Shown: positions 46,755 to 60,077, counted from the first letter of the stretch. The stretch: 64,000 bases of DNA from Lobosporangium transversale (GCF_002105155.1 NW_019029015.1:248001-312000), one strand, 5' to 3'. The notes: generated by a model from the sequence alone, not told the origin. Numbers and translations: made by a program.

Positions 46755-47891
46755 ATGACATCGTCATCCGATATTCCTGTCCAGGAGTTGTTAAACAATC
46801 TGGTAAGTGGCACAAAGTGAAGAGCCTAATTTTACACCTACAATCCTGTGGGAGAGATAAGCGGAGGCACCTTGTAGAAAAAAAAAATTGACGTGATAAA
46901 CATATGTCAATAATATTCTGGGTGGGGTGCCTCTTATCCTTGGGCCACTGATAGACAAAGACGATCAAAAGCGAAGGTATCGAGAAGATTGACATTGAAG
47001 AGACCCTATCTGCTGTCATTGCTCAACAAACTGCTGCCCAGGTAGCTCAGGCTCAGGCTCAAGCCCAGGCTCGAGCCGAGGAAGCTCAAGCTCAACTTCA
47101 AGCTCAGGCACAGGCACAGGTGTCCATGGAAACACGAGTCAATCAAGCCCAGGAAGAGCATAATCAACAGCAAATCAACCAGAAAGAGCTTGATCGCATT
47201 GCATTGGAGCATCAACAAGCGCAACAACAGCTAGAAAAGACATCTGGCCAACGAGAGGACTCACAGGAAGCTTTGGCACAAAACAAGCCTGATCAACCAG
47301 CCATCTCAGGAGAGAGCACCGCTACCATTATTCACGTCAATGCTCTAGATGGTGATAACGGCAGTACTTTAGCTACGGTCCCTATAACTACATCAAGGTG
47401 TGAAAAACTGAGTTCTGGATGAAGAGGAAAACGAGAAAGCGTTTATGATTAACAAAAAACTAATTTTTAAATCCAACAGTCCTGCACCGTCTGTAGCAAA
47501 GCCCGCAGCGGGAACCCCAGAGTGGCACAAGCTGCGTCGTGACAATCACAAAGAGGTAGAACGCCGACGTCGCGAGACGATCAATGCCGGTATCAATGAC
47601 TTGGCTGCATGCATCCCCAATCCAGACAAGAACAAGGGCGCAATCTTGCGCCAAGCTGCTAAATACATCCATTCGATACAGGAAATCCATCAGAAGCTCC
47701 TCGCAGAAAAAGAAGCCCTAGCAAACATCGGTTTTGAATATGATCGTGCGCTGTTGGAGAAGAACATGGCACAGAATGAACTTCAGAGATTGATTACAGA
47801 GCATGACCAACTTAAGCGCGATTATGAGGCTCTGAAGAAGGAGTTCGAGACCAAAGAAAATGAGTCCAAGAAGAGACAGAGATCAGAATAG
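46755..47891 (+). CDS. CBF1: bHLH-leucine zipper factor of the CBF1 type
   Basis: Three exons (46755-46802, 46961-47397, 47480-47891) give 298 residues. The basic region HKEVERRRRETIN starts at residue 185 and has the His-Glu-Arg readout set (H185, E189, R193) expected for CACGTG. Helix-loop-helix follows (INDLAACIPNPDKNKGAILRQ, AAKYIHSIQEI), then a long coiled coil (LLAEKEALA to DYEALKKEFETKE). The W-K-LRRDNHKEVERRRRE context is closest to yeast Cbf1, which works at centromeres and at sulfur-assimilation promoters. The first part is Gln/Ala-rich with a hexanucleotide GCTCAG-type repeat. The very short first exon ends NNL and is joined to TIKSEGIEKIDIEE; this junction rests on frame and splice sites only. 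Confidence 0.85.
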
Positions 47892-48578
47892 AGTGCCGCG
47901 GAATATGCGTTATTTGACTTTAGTAGGAGCAAAAAAAAATCCCTTCCTCGTTGGATATACACTAAATACATTCATAGTCTAGGCTTAAATGACACAGAAA
48001 AAAAACGACTGTACTCATCTCCATCAATGCGATATTCCGCAGTAATTACTTTTCAACTTGACTAGACAGAGTAAAATCGTTTCTGTAGCACGATGTAGGA
48101 GGGCAAATGGAATGTTCTTCACCTTGAATGGGGCGTTGTAATATAAATTTTGGATAGCTGCCACCAATTATGAGCTTGGCATTGCACAAATGAGAACAAG
48201 TTCCTGAAAAAGTTTTGCCACAGCCTTTTCATAAGAGAAATAAAAACGAGTACTCAATAAAATAGTAAAAACAGTCGTACTTCTGTACTTCTGGCCTATG
48301 TGGTTCCAGGGACGCTAGCCTAGTCTACAAAAGCTTCGCCTCATCTTGTCTTTTCTCTTTTTTTATTTTTATTTTTTTATTCACTCATCATTCCAACAAT
48401 CCCAGCATCACATTCAATCCTTCTTCTGTTTTACAGCACTGGTAGCGGTTTGAAATCATTCGAAAACGCCGATGTTACCCTACTCGAGGGTTTAGAACAT
48501 TTTGGCTGTGAATATCTCTTATTCAGCTTTTTAAACCAACTACATTAATCCCCCACGCACTGTTCTGAAAAGTACACA
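47892..48578. other. Spacer upstream of the mannosyltransferase gene
   Basis: No gene was recognised. T/C-rich leader sequence lies between about 48330 and 48440. Confidence 0.5.
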
Positions 48579-50710
48579 ATGTTCTCTTTACCACGATCGC
48601 CCATCCTCAGATTGCTCATTCTTCTTTTTGCTGCACTCATTGTGTTTGCATTAATTCTGCGCAAAAAGGACCTGTCGCAACAAAACTATTTTGATTGGAG
48701 ACAACAGTGGCAACAACAGCAAAATCAAGAAGCGCAAAGACAACAGCAGCGTATACCACTTCCAGCAGAGGGTTCAAAGGAGCGTGTACCATTGAGCACA
48801 TTCCAGGTATGCATTTAAGAAAGGCTAGCATGATCAGCGATGTTGTCCTTCCCCCTTTTTTTTTTTTTTTTTGCAAAATATCAGAAATGATTGTGTTCCC
48901 AGGCATTAATTTATTTGTGATATCAATCGTAGGTCCCAGAAAGTCTGCACTTGACACACGATGTAGCAATTCCTCATCCTATTCCACCATGGACTACAGC
49001 TGATACAGAGATGCTGGGAACTACGCTTGGATTCACACTCAAGACTGAAATGCTGAAGCCAGAATACCTACCGGGGGAAGACCTGAATGGCAAACCTGAA
49101 CGTATCAACTTTCCTGAATTGAGTCGTACAGAGCGTCTCTACAAAGCACTCTGGAACCACATCTACCCTCTTTATCAATCTTTGCCAGGAGGGAATGACC
49201 GTGAAAAGGATAAACAGCTAATTGCTATGGCGAAGACAAGACCCGAGATTGACTTCTTTTTGAAACTGGAAAAGAGACTCTATCCATGGGTCCAATATGG
49301 TCGAGTGTCGTCTTTCTCACTTCATAGGACATACAAGGGCAGAGGGATTGTGTACTGTGCAGGCAATGGGCAGTTCGAGTTTGTGGTTACATCTATTCAG
49401 GCGATTAGAAGCAGGCTCAAATCAACCCTACCTATCCAAGTCTTTTATATAGGAGATGGCGATTTATCAGAAGAACGCCGGAAATATCTAAGGGAAATGA
49501 CATCCGATATAGAAGTGTTGGATGTGACACAGTTCTTAGATAATGATTATATGCAGCTCGCGGGATGGTCCATCAAACCTTTTGCGATGCTGGCTTCAAG
49601 CTTTGAAGAAGTCATGTTTGTCGATGCAGACGCCTACTTTTTGCAGGTATGAAGTAAACACGAGGAACGATTTTTTTATCCATGTCACGATCATAACAAA
49701 ATAATAATAATAATAATAATAATTAATGTGATGGCTGATTGTGTAACAATAGGATCCTGCGGTTCTCTATAATGATCCAGGCTATCAGGCGACAGGTGCA
49801 CTGTTCTTTTATGATAGGACACTCTTCCCTGATTGGCGTGACGGACCCAACTTTATCAAATCCATGCTCCCAATCATGTCCTCATTCCCACCAAAATCTC
49901 GTATGCTGAACCTTCTCTCAGCTCATGAGCAGGAGTCTGGCGTTGTATTGATCAACAAAAGGAAACGATTCACAGGATTGCTTGCCATTTGCAAAATGAA
50001 TGGCAAATGGGAGCGTGATCTATACACATACAGGGTTTTCCATGGTGATAAAGGTAAAAAAAAAAAAAAACTATGCCAGATTTATTTCCGCTATTTCAGT
50101 ATGACTAGTTTGACTATTTTTTTCAGCTCGTTCATGAAAAACTGACCTCCCTTTTTTGGTTCACTCCTAACTTTGTGCTCGAGCAGAAAGCTTTTGGATT
50201 GGCATGGAAATGGTTCAGGAGCCTTATACATTCATGCGCACCTATGGTAGTGCCATTGGAGAGCTTCGACCTGACAATGACAAATCCGTCTGTGGAGCAC
50301 AACTGCACTTGGACCACTTGGGCCGACCGTTATGGTGGAATGGTGGATTGTACAGAAATAAGAATGCAAACGTGAACAGGAATCTGGATTTTGGATACTG
50401 GATGAGTGGTGGAGGACATCAGAAGCACAGAGAATATTTCACACGAGACAAAGAGACCATGATCAAGGTTTTAATAGAGGAGGGTCTTAGTTCGAGTGAC
50501 CAGCTGAAGCTAGAGCCCAGGGATGGGGATTGGGACTTTCAAGAAAGTTGCTTGGCAGGTGCGCCGGTGCAGAAGCTCACAGAAAGAGAAAAGACTTTGG
50601 CAAATGGCTACATCCAAATTGATAACATTGCAAGAGCGGATGGCCAAAAGTTGATAAGGGGTGAACGTCCAGATCCCAAGGCGCACAATTGGGAGACAGC
50701 AACTGCCTGA
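48579..50710 (+). CDS. Alpha-mannosyltransferase, GT71 (MNN1/MNT-like)
   Basis: Four exons (48579-48806, 48933-49646, 49753-50053, 50187-50710) give 588 residues. Residues about 9-28 (ILRLLILLFAALIVFALIL) form a signal anchor, giving a type II Golgi membrane protein. A glutamine-rich stem follows. The catalytic domain holds GRGIVYCAGNGQFEFVVTSI, the metal-binding motif D307-A-D309 in MFVDADAYFL, GYQATGALFFYDR, the HEQESGVVLINK segment and SFWIGMEMVQEPY, all features of fungal alpha-1,3-mannosyltransferases. The role is elongation of N- or O-linked mannans in the Golgi; the linkage is inferred from the family. The next gene begins only 99 bp after the stop codon. Confidence 0.88.
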
Positions 50711-50809
50711 TTTGGATTAGATCAGACTTACCAGAAGTAGAATAAATTATTTATTTAAGACCTTTTTTTTTTTGCACATTTACATTTACTCTCATCATTG
50801 CATACCACC

Positions 50810-52225
50810 ATGACAATTTCTGCTCATCGCGAAAAGGGCCATATTGCAGTTGCAAAGACTCGTAGTAAAGTGCCTGTTAAATTGTACTATGAAAAGACAG
50901 GTAACGGCCCAAAGAAGCTTCTGCTCATTATGGGCCTCAATTCCCCTGGAAATGCATGGGAGCCTGTTGTAAGTTTCTGCATTACTGCTAAAATTCTTGC
51001 CATTCATGTCTATTGCGGTCCGGCTGAAATAATAATTTTCTTTTAACTGTTAATAATTAATTTCTTTTTTTCAGGTCGAGCACTTTGCAAAGAATCCTGA
51101 ATACACTACCGTTTTCTTTGATAACCGGGGTGTTGGCCATTCTGATGCTCCCAGAGGTCTCTATGCGTAAGTCTTTTTTTTTTATCCATTTCGACTTGAG
51201 GTTTAAGACCATGTGACTAACGTTTTTGTCTCATTAAATATGAAAAAAAATGAAAACTAGAACGTCGCAAATGGCTCAAGATACCATTGATCTTATGGAT
51301 GCCCTTGGATGGACTCAAGGCGTACATGTTGCTGGAGTCTCGATGGGAGGCATGATCGCGCTCGAGTTAGTCTTGGCGGATCCCAAACGTTTCTCTTCTT
51401 TGTTGCTTACGTCTACCAACGCAGGTCGATCACCTCCTCAGTTGGTGACAGTCTCTTTTCTTTCTCGAGTGGTCCTGCTCAGAGAGCCACACGCACGCAT
51501 CAAGCTAATTTGCGAGACTCTTTATCCAACTGTAAGCAAAATTTTGTTTTCTTTGGCATGCTTTTTTTCCCATGATTTTCACCGGCTTCACGTGTTGCTC
51601 GGTTGGATATCCTCTCCTTTTCAACAATACTAAAACTTTTCAAAAACCCATCCATCTTTTGCGGCGTGATATTGATATCCTTAGAAATGGTTAGATTCGC
51701 CAGCTCCTAAAGACTCTGGCTATAAGACTAACCGTGAGATGTCAGCAGCAGTAAGTTCAGTTACCTCATTTTAATGTTCTGAAATGAAAGACTCTGGCTG
51801 AATATTTACCCATCAAGTTTCACCTGTGTCGTATCTGACTTTTTTATTTTTTATTTTATTTTATTTTATTTTATTTTACAAAGAGTTTGAAGAGGCGTTT
51901 TGCAAACACACCAGTGCAGCCTATCCATGGCAACATTGCTCAGTGCTGGGCGGCTCTCTTCCATCATGTGAATGCGAAACGGTTAGCGCAGATTCGTGAA
52001 TCGGGTTTACCTGTTCTTGTGGTCACAGGCACAGAGGACAACTTTGTCAGACCTTCAGGATCATACCATCTGGCCAAGGAGATTGGCGCTCCTTTAGTGG
52101 TATTTGAAGGCTCAGGACATGCTCTTCCAATGGAACAGACCGAAACATACTGCAAATTCATCGAAGAGCTGGTGGATAACGGCAAGAATGGTGCCTTTGA
52201 GTTGGCCAAGGGGCAAGCCCTGTAA
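50810..52225 (+). CDS. Alpha/beta-fold hydrolase
   Basis: Five exons (50810-50968, 51075-51166, 51261-51531, 51685-51750, 51884-52225) give 309 residues. The core has LLLIMGLNSPGNAWEPV (oxyanion region), FFDNRGVGHSDAPRG, and the nucleophile elbow AGVSMGGMIALEL with S111. Asp D248 lies in VTGTEDNFVRP and His H275 in GSGHALPMEQ, so a complete Ser-Asp-His triad is present. The FDNRGxGxSD type occurs in epoxide hydrolases, prolyl-peptidase-like and haloperoxidase-like enzymes; the serine nucleophile argues for esterase or peptidase-type chemistry. The substrate cannot be told. A TTTTA tandem repeat lies before the last acceptor (51843-51880). Convergent with the gene on the other strand, 134 bp between stop codons. 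Confidence 0.85.
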
Positions 52226-52359
52226 TTAACGATAAGAATAATAAAAATATATCCTTTAAAAAAGAAAGATGTGGATGGCTTTATTATATACTATTTCTTT
52301 ATTATACATGTCATTATGGATACACAAGGTATATTTTTAAAAATTCGCAAGGAACTTTG

Positions 52360-53937
52360 TCACTTGCCAATGAGCCGCAGTTTTGACTTCAAGCTCTTCT
52401 TTGGTTGGAGAGGATCTCGATGCAAAGATGATGGATCATCGCCACAGCAAGGGTGGTCCCACGGTCGACTCGCTAGAGCAACTGGCAGGATCCAGATCGC
52501 AGAGATGACTACACCCTTTCCCAAGTCTTCAGACTTAATAGCAGTCCACTGATATTCAACCCAAGAAGCGATGATATTGGCAATAGGGACAAGAACACTT
52601 AATGCCGGAATGCCAGCGATAGCACTCGTAAGGATATTAAAGAAGATTTGACTGGTATTGGAGACATGTTGAATAGTGATCATGCACTTGTGGGGAACAT
52701 AGATCTCGAATCCCCACCAATAAGTGAAGGCGCTGACGGTACTGGTTGGAGGTGAGCCGAGCTGCAAGGCGAGAAGTTGGCGTGAAAATGAATTGATAGT
52801 CGCCACCAACGAGATTGGCGAAGATGCAGTAGCAGCGGCAGCAGCAACTGTTGTTGTTGTGGAAGAGGTGTTTTTAGAAGTGTTGGTTACTTTACAACCA
52901 TCTGGGGTAGACTTTGATGTATGAAGCAGTGCTTTAAGTGGGCTTGTCTTGAGGTTAGGCATAGAGGATTGACGATGGAGGCCTGATGATGCCTTGGCGT
53001 TGGCATCTGCTTGGAGTTCCTTGGGTTTTGAGACAGCGGCTATTGCTAGAAGAGCAGCTGCAGCGAGAGCAATCTGCTCACCTGTGGAGAGGCCTTTCTT
53101 AATAGGCAGTGGAGGTGTAGGTTTGCTGGATTTTGTAATGAACCGAAGAGATCCGTATCCAGTTGAGTTTGTAGAGCTCTTTTTATCATCCTTAGAAGTG
53201 ATAGTAGCTGTAGCCGTAGCTGTAGCCGTAGCTGTAGTAGCTGCAGGGATTGGCGATGAGGGAGTAGAAGTTGAGAACCACCATGCAGGCGATGTGATGC
53301 CGATACAGGACTGAGGATCGACCACACCTGTGGTTTGATCGTTACTCTTTTGAACTTCCCACGCCCACTTTTTATCAATCTTGTCCCATTCTTCCAATTC
53401 CTTGTCGAGATCGAGAGATTCTTGTGTCTTTTTCTTTTTCTTGCTATTGTTGGTATTATTGTTTTGATTATTCTCTTGTTTCGTTGTGGCGTTCTTATTG
53501 CCTGGTGTTGGTGCTGTTGCCGTCGTTGTTGTAGGAGCCATTGTGGTTGGGTCTGGCATAGCCTTCAAGAGAGCAATCACTTCATTGACCTTAGCAGGAT
53601 CTGCATTTTGTAGCGCTTTGATAACTTTTTTCTTTTCGCGATTGTCTACAAGAGCTTCATGGTCAGCGCCCTGGAAGAATGTGTGGAGTGTGGGCGAGGA
53701 TGTGGGCGCGGCCGTAGAAGATGTCAAGGAGTTAAACGCCGAGATGAGTCCTGCAAGGAAGAGAGGATATGGTGTAGATGCTGGCTTTCCATCCAGAGCA
53801 GGCAAGGAGGCAGATCTATGGTGCTGGTGCTGTTGCTGTTGTGAAAAGACATCTACTGCAGTCGGTCTTTTCCTCAGCGTGCTTGATGGTTCAGTGACCT
53901 TGACTGTCTTGTACTTTAGTGTTAAGATCGTTGACAT
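52360..53937 (-). CDS. Uncharacterised protein with hydrophobic segments
   Basis: A single exon on the minus strand, 525 residues, ATG at 53937 with a TATAAATA box about 58 bp upstream (53995-54002). The N-terminal half is polar and low-complexity with an Asn/Lys-rich linker (NNNTNNSKKKKKTQESLDL), a tryptophan-containing charged helix (EWDKIDKKWAWEVQ) and an Ala-Thr dipeptide repeat encoded by a 12-bp unit (53206-53241). Hydrophobic stretches at about residues 290-310 (ALAAAALLAIAAV) and in the last 130 residues (ILTSAIAGIPALSVLVPIANIIA; GVVISAIWILPVAL) suggest membrane association. No family is recognised. Confidence 0.65.
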   Translation of the reverse strand: MSTILTLKYKTVKVTEPSSTLRKRPTAVDVFSQQQQHQHHRSASLPALDGKPASTPYPLFLAGLISAFNSLTSSTAAPTSSPTLHTFFQGADHEALVDNREKKKVIKALQNADPAKVNEVIALLKAMPDPTTMAPTTTTATAPTPGNKNATTKQENNQNNNTNNSKKKKKTQESLDLDKELEEWDKIDKKWAWEVQKSNDQTTGVVDPQSCIGITSPAWWFSTSTPSSPIPAATTATATATATATITSKDDKKSSTNSTGYGSLRFITKSSKPTPPLPIKKGLSTGEQIALAAAALLAIAAVSKPKELQADANAKASSGLHRQSSMPNLKTSPLKALLHTSKSTPDGCKVTNTSKNTSSTTTTVAAAAATASSPISLVATINSFSRQLLALQLGSPPTSTVSAFTYWWGFEIYVPHKCMITIQHVSNTSQIFFNILTSAIAGIPALSVLVPIANIIASWVEYQWTAIKSEDLGKGVVISAIWILPVALASRPWDHPCCGDDPSSLHRDPLQPKKSLKSKLRLIGK

Positions 53938-56900
53938 GTTGATAAAGAGCAGAAGTTTTAAAGAAAAGTGAAGGGACGTGTTCTGCTTTTGTTATATTTA
54001 TAGTACGTCTTCCCAGTTTCAAAATTGGGAAATTGCGCTGCTACTTTCCCGAGCCTTGGTATGCATTTCTTAGTCTTTTCTTGTAATTTTACTTGCTTCA
54101 AGGCCCCTTGTTTTTTTTCTTTTCTTTTTGTTATTACTGCATATCTGGGAAGAGGTGTGAAGTGATAGTGAGGCCACATGGTTAATTTTTTTCCATTTTA
54201 ATTGCTCCCACAAACAGTGAGTGGCGAAGAAAGAAGTCCAGAGTACTTTCAATGAGTCAGAGAGAGTGAAGAACAGGTTGTCTCTTGTTCGAATTCATTG
54301 ACCTACAACCATAGCATAGCAGAATAGAGCGTTGGGTCACAGGTCTTCTTTACTCTAATTTATTTACCGTCTCATTCTCAATCTCATGCATGTACTTACC
54401 CAGACAAAAGAGTATTGAGTCCAAATGAAAATGAATAAAGGAGATAGTGGTTATATCTCAGGCTATCATGAGGACGACGATGTGGAATGACTCCCAGCTG
54501 TTCAGAAAGAAGCGTCATAAAATGCCTACTCCTCAACACTATCTTATTAATACTAAGGCTATCATCTGTCTTGGTTGTTTGTGTTGTCGCATGCCTTTTT
54601 TATTTGTGTAGCTTGCTTCATTCTCCACCCCTACACTTTATTGGCCCTGTGTTGAGTCCTGCATCATCTGCATGCCGTATTTTGCGCTGTACAATGAATA
54701 AAGATTTTGACTTAATACATCCCATACAAAAGCATCCTAGTATGCATCACCGTAATTTTTTTTTTCTGAGCCATCTTTGAGCACCAGAGTCGTGTTTATT
54801 GTGAGTAAAAAGTCCTCATTATAGATTCTAAGGGTCTCCATCCGATATAGGCCTCCATATCAGCCTTATTAGGAATACCGTCATGATGGTAAGCGACCAA
54901 CAGTGATGTCTTTTTCTTTCATAACAAGGCTCTCTAGGTCATGGAATTCCTCAACAGCGATGCCTTCTCGCATGCTGTAGCGCAAATTTCAAACACTGCA
55001 CATGTTATTGACGTTATGTGAAACAGTGTCCTTTGAACCAGGACCATACATGTGTAATCTTATGAAATAAAGCTAAAATCTGCTCTGCTACCAAGCGGAT
55101 CTGCATCTTCCTGATAGTGAACCTGGAGAGTACGTAACAAAAAAGGGGTGAGTATAAGGCGGGACAGAAATGGCCCTGTCTTGAAGGATAATAAGCTTAA
55201 GTCGTCATGACATTCGACTTGGCCAGCTAATGAGGAAGGTGACCGTAGTACTTGTGGCAAAAAAACACCAGCTTTTTTTTGTTCTTTCATTTCATTTTTT
55301 TTATATCACAGAGGTATGACCGACGTCGACCAAAGGAGTGGATGACGCTCTTTTACTCTTTGTTTTTACAGGCACGATAACCCGGGTTGTATTTGCTTAA
55401 GCGCCCTTCGTCCTTGCATTTTTTTCCCATATCCCCTTGAAAACATGAAGAAAGGTCCAATAAAACGATAATGAGAGCACGGATGACCATGTAAACAAAT
55501 CTCATTTTCCTTATCTTTCAAAGAGCTCAAAAGAGTCAATGCACTGCAACAACAGCATTTTGGAGTTAACCACCAATGGGCATGAGGCTGCCTTTGCAAG
55601 CAGGAGCCTATAAGCATTTCCCAAACCTGTCGGATTAATTAATGAGTACTTTAACATATTTGTTGCTGTAACTATGGTTTCGTACATGTATAAAGTTATT
55701 TCATAAAAAGGCGGGTGGATGGATGATGCCTGTTGTTTTTCCTTTAGAGGAACCAAAATGGCACAAGTTTTTCATTATTAGAGTTAATATGAAGACAAAA
55801 TATGGTTTTGTATACAAGAACGCGTTACTGCACACGCGATTTCCAGCATCCAATGAAACTCTTTGGACGCCCCATCGAACAATTGACTAAGATTCTGTTC
55901 CTGCATGTACAAGAAAACAAACTGGAGCTTTGGCTGTGCTCATTTGCAACCACACTCATCAACTCATGCATGTAAAAGAGCAAATATATATATATAAGAG
56001 GTTGTTCTAGTTGGTTCTAAGATCTTGTTCTATTTCGTCCTTCTCCTTCATGCTCGTCATTGATCGTTAAAGCTTTACCTTCCTTTAATTTTCCCCCTAT
56101 CCATAAATTGCCACCATGCTTGAGGTCTACACAAAGCTTAGCTGAGGTACTGTCCTGCGCTACATCTCCTTAGCTGCTCTCTAATCTATCTTTTTTTTTT
56201 TTTTTTTTTTTTTTTTTGCAAGTGTGGAATTAATGCCACGTTTATATTGAAGCATTAACTTTTTTTCCTCGTATCTTTTCCTCTCCTCCTTTCCACGCTC
56301 TCGCCCACGCGCCGCGTGCTACTGCATCTCCTGCTTCTCTCCTTTTTTTTTTTTTTTTTTTTTTTTTTTTGGATAAGAACGCGCTTATTACACATGGAGG
56401 CCTATTCTCCATTCTTACCCAGATCGGTCATCATTTCATCTTCCTTCTGCCCCTTTTTGGAGCTCGACCTGCAGACAATTTATCCCATCCTATCCTGGAG
56501 AGCCAGGAAAAGACTAACAAGAAACCACGCGAAAAAAAAAAATAAACAAACGTTGCCTTCTTTTCTTAACCTATTGCCTATTGTCTCCTTTCTTGCCCTT
56601 TTTTCATGGAGATTTTTCTAATACCTTTCATCTTGCCCCCTCTCCGCTCCTTGCTTCTCATCCTTTCTTTCCCCTGCCCAGCTTGTCTTTTTTCCTTTTT
56701 AAATGGTATTTTAGAGATCATTGCAAATACAATCTCTTTCCCCCATACTTTGGTCTTACTGCATTGAAGTAACAGCGAGAGAGCTATTTCAATTATTTGG
56801 TATGAGATTCCCTGGCTTACTTGTCTACTTCTTTTCTTCTTTCCTTTCAAACGATTGCCTCAATACCACCGTATTGCCCTTCAATTCTCTGCTTCATCGC

Positions 56901-57274
56901 TTTCTCATTCCGGACAGTCTGTCTCATGTACATTGCGTCTCCATTTCCTTTCATTTAGTAATTCATTGTTACACCCTCGTTCATGAGTTGAGCTACATAA
57001 TTTTTAATTTCTATTTGATTCATATTAACAAACTTAACGAGCTGATCGTTCCTGTTCTTGTGTCACTCATCACTAAAGACTAAAGCACCTGGAACCACTT
57101 TTCGGACTTCACGCGCCTTTTTATTTCCTCCTTCTCCTTTACGGGTAATGCCTGGCATACTCATCGATCTCCTCTGCTTTGGTTGCAGAGCATTCATTCA
57201 TTCATTTCCTTTATCTTTATCTTTATTCTATACATCAGCAACCAACTACTTTCTGGTCCCTTTCGATCTACTGA
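53938..57274. other. Long gene-free region and leader of the AT-hook gene
   Basis: More than 3 kb without a supportable gene on either strand; only short open frames without domains. Two T tracts lie at 56191-56217 and 56343-56370. From about 56280 to 57270 the plus strand is strongly pyrimidine-rich, which fits a long leader or promoter for the gene at 57275. Confidence 0.5.
56191..56217. repeat. Poly(T) tract, 27 bases
   Basis: Uninterrupted T run upstream of the AT-hook gene. A second run of 28 T lies at 56343-56370. Confidence 0.9.
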
Positions 57275-60077
57275 ATGGTTAATTCTGAGACTGAACAACT
57301 TTGGAAGACCCAAGATGCAAAGGCTGGTCTACAAGTGAGTTCTATACAAGATGGTCCTTCAGCTGCGGACACGAAGCTCTCAGAACCACCACGATTGTCC
57401 TGGTTACCTTTGGGTACTGTAGGGTATAATGCGTACGACAAAGAATTGGAGAATCTGGATGATCTGCAAGGCACCGCTGCCATGGCGCTGACAGCTCTAT
57501 CATCAGGCATGGGAACAGCCCCGAGGCATGGGTCCGGATTAACAATGATTAAAGATGGGACATATTATGATGATATTCAACAAGATCAGAGCATAGTGAC
57601 AGCGACACCAGAATGGAATTCCGTCAAATTATCGCAGGATGTTAATACAGTAACATCTATGGTCACAACATCGTCCCCAGCACCTCATTCCACGAGTGTA
57701 GCCTTAATGGTTCACGACGAACAGGGGCCCCGATCAGCTTCAGATCGTGAGAAGGCGAGTGCGGCGTCAGTCCCAAAAGCGCGCTCAGGAGACGTAGAAA
57801 TAATAGCAGCGGCAGAAACACAGGTTGACTTTATTCCAATAGCGGGATCAATCCAGCCCAAGGAACATGATTTTAATCCTGCAACAACATCAGCGATGAC
57901 AGCATACGCATCATCACCGCCGCCACCGATTGCCGTGGCGCCAACTTTCTCTAACGTCCCTAACGTGGCCATGTCATCACTTTCATCAAACATCTACGCG
58001 TCGGCGGTCCAAGCACCAGTAAAACGGACCCAATCTGTAAGTACAGTTATAAACTGGCTTTAAAAATTCGATTATTGAGTTGGGTTGCGCACCGAACTAT
58101 GGCTCCTGACATTTTACTGAATTTTGTGCATCTTTACATGTGGTGTTTATGCAGCTATCGCATCTACTTGAGGATCGATTGTCGCTAGAACCAATGAAAG
58201 CAGGGCAGGTGAGAAAAATGTTTCATTCAGAACATGGATATTGGGCAGGCCATTCGTACAATGGCGGAGAACAAGTGAGTGTACGAACAGTGGATGAAAG
58301 ATCACTCCAGGCCCAGATCAACAGTTCACGCACCAACCACCAACAGGACTTCCATAAAACATATTTGCATTCAACAAATATGGCTTACCACCAAAACGCT
58401 TCACCACTCAACCTCCGGCCTTTCACTAGGGGTGAGACTCAGTATGCTCAAGAATGGGACCTGGAGCGTCAGTCACAAAGACAGGAATCGTATCAACCAT
58501 CCGTACAGCATGAGCAATCTCATCATTCAAAAGATATAGTCCTCACCCACCTGGTGCACCATTCTGCTCCTCTCGAAGCTGCAATCGTGAAACCGAAACG
58601 AAAGTACATTAAAAAACCATCGACTCTTCAGCTCATGGTGCAAACTTCCAGCCAAGCAAAAATCTCGCCTCTGGCAAAACAAGAGGATGACCCACTCTTG
58701 CAGTCTGACCGAGGATTAATCCTTAAGACTCAGATCCCAAAGAAAGGCAGGCCTATTTCGAAACATGCATCTACTTCTCAAGGCACGCCAGCAGTCCCCT
58801 CATTTGGAGCTACTCCCATGAGCCACTCCTCTTTTAATCCTAAAGCTAAAACCTCTGTGCCTGCCTCCGTCAATTCACCTAACACTAAGCAGCAGTTCGA
58901 GCTCAATTACCACTATCATCATCAGCAATCTCCCCCTATACCTGCTCTAGCTGGCGCTAAAATCCGTCTTCCTTCTGATGACTCTCATTTACTAGCTCCG
59001 TCTCCTGTTCGTTGCCGGCCAGGTCGACCGCCACTAGCCACAGTAGCTCGACATACACACTCTCAATCTCACTTAGGCCTACAGTCTGGCCTCCTTTCTA
59101 TGTCTGATTCCGATTCTCATTTGCTATTGTCGAAACCATTCCCGACACCATCACCAGAAGATAGCGCTATTACCAGGCGCACAATAGCTAGCGATCATGA
59201 TCCACACGATTGGCCACGGCCACCCCACAGTGCGCCATCGTCATTCTCTGCACAAAGAACACAGTGTTCTAGGCACAGTTATCCTAGTTCAGACAACCAG
59301 TATAACCATACCCTGGCTATCCAATACCATGATACACAGTCACTCATGGAGTCTGAACAATTACGAGGAGGTCGATTTATCCAAGAGCCCCATCAGAGCA
59401 GAGGTCCACCGTCATGGCAGCAACGTTCTTTTGGAGGAAAACCGATGCAGATGAACAGCCGAAAGAGAAATATTTACGGAGCAGAGAAGCAGCAGTTTAT
59501 GAGCGAGCCATACAGTCCTGAAGATGAGAAAAGGGAGATGTGCTCCATCTATACCTTAGTTGATTATGACGAGAGTGGACGATTCAGGAAACGATCCTCA
59601 AGGTTGGATTTAAAGCCGCCAAACCCTGAATCAAACTTTCGAGAGCAAGATACTTTTCAAAGCTGGCCAAGCAATGACTCCAGCAAGCGACGTCCGCGAC
59701 CTCAGTCGCTGGTGCTTCCTAGGACTTACAGTGACCCTTTGCACAGACAGTCGGCGATTACAATGGCACTAGAGAGAGGGTCAACGGAGCACTATATAAG
59801 TAAGGACATGGCAAGGATAGAAGACAGGGATCTGGCGATTTACGAATCACGAGTGCAGAGCTCACCTACTCTTCCTAGGCTATCATGCGCTCGGCTCCTT
59901 GGCGCTGATCGTTCGTCCCATACCAATGCACAGTCTTTGGATATTTCCATGCATCCACGTTTTGCTTCGAGTCAACCGTTGCGACAATATCAAGAACAGT
60001 ATCCTTCCGGCCATGTTGTTCATTCCTTCCATGATATGCTTAATGAACAACTTGGCTACAGTCGCTCCAAAAGCTAG
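57275..60077 (+). CDS. Uncharacterised protein with AT-hook-like motifs
   Basis: Two exons (57275-58036 and 58155-60077) give 894 residues. Three short basic motifs of AT-hook type lie in the middle: KPKRKYIKK at 400-408, KKGRPISK at 450-457 and RPGRPP at 542-547, the last two with the GRP core that inserts in the minor groove of AT-rich DNA. A further basic stretch lies near SRKRNIYG, and DYDESGRFRKRSSRLDL may be a conserved region. Most of the protein is Ser/Pro/Gln/His-rich and likely disordered. A nuclear chromatin or transcription role is inferred from these motifs only. No catalytic or zinc-finger domain was found. Confidence 0.7.
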
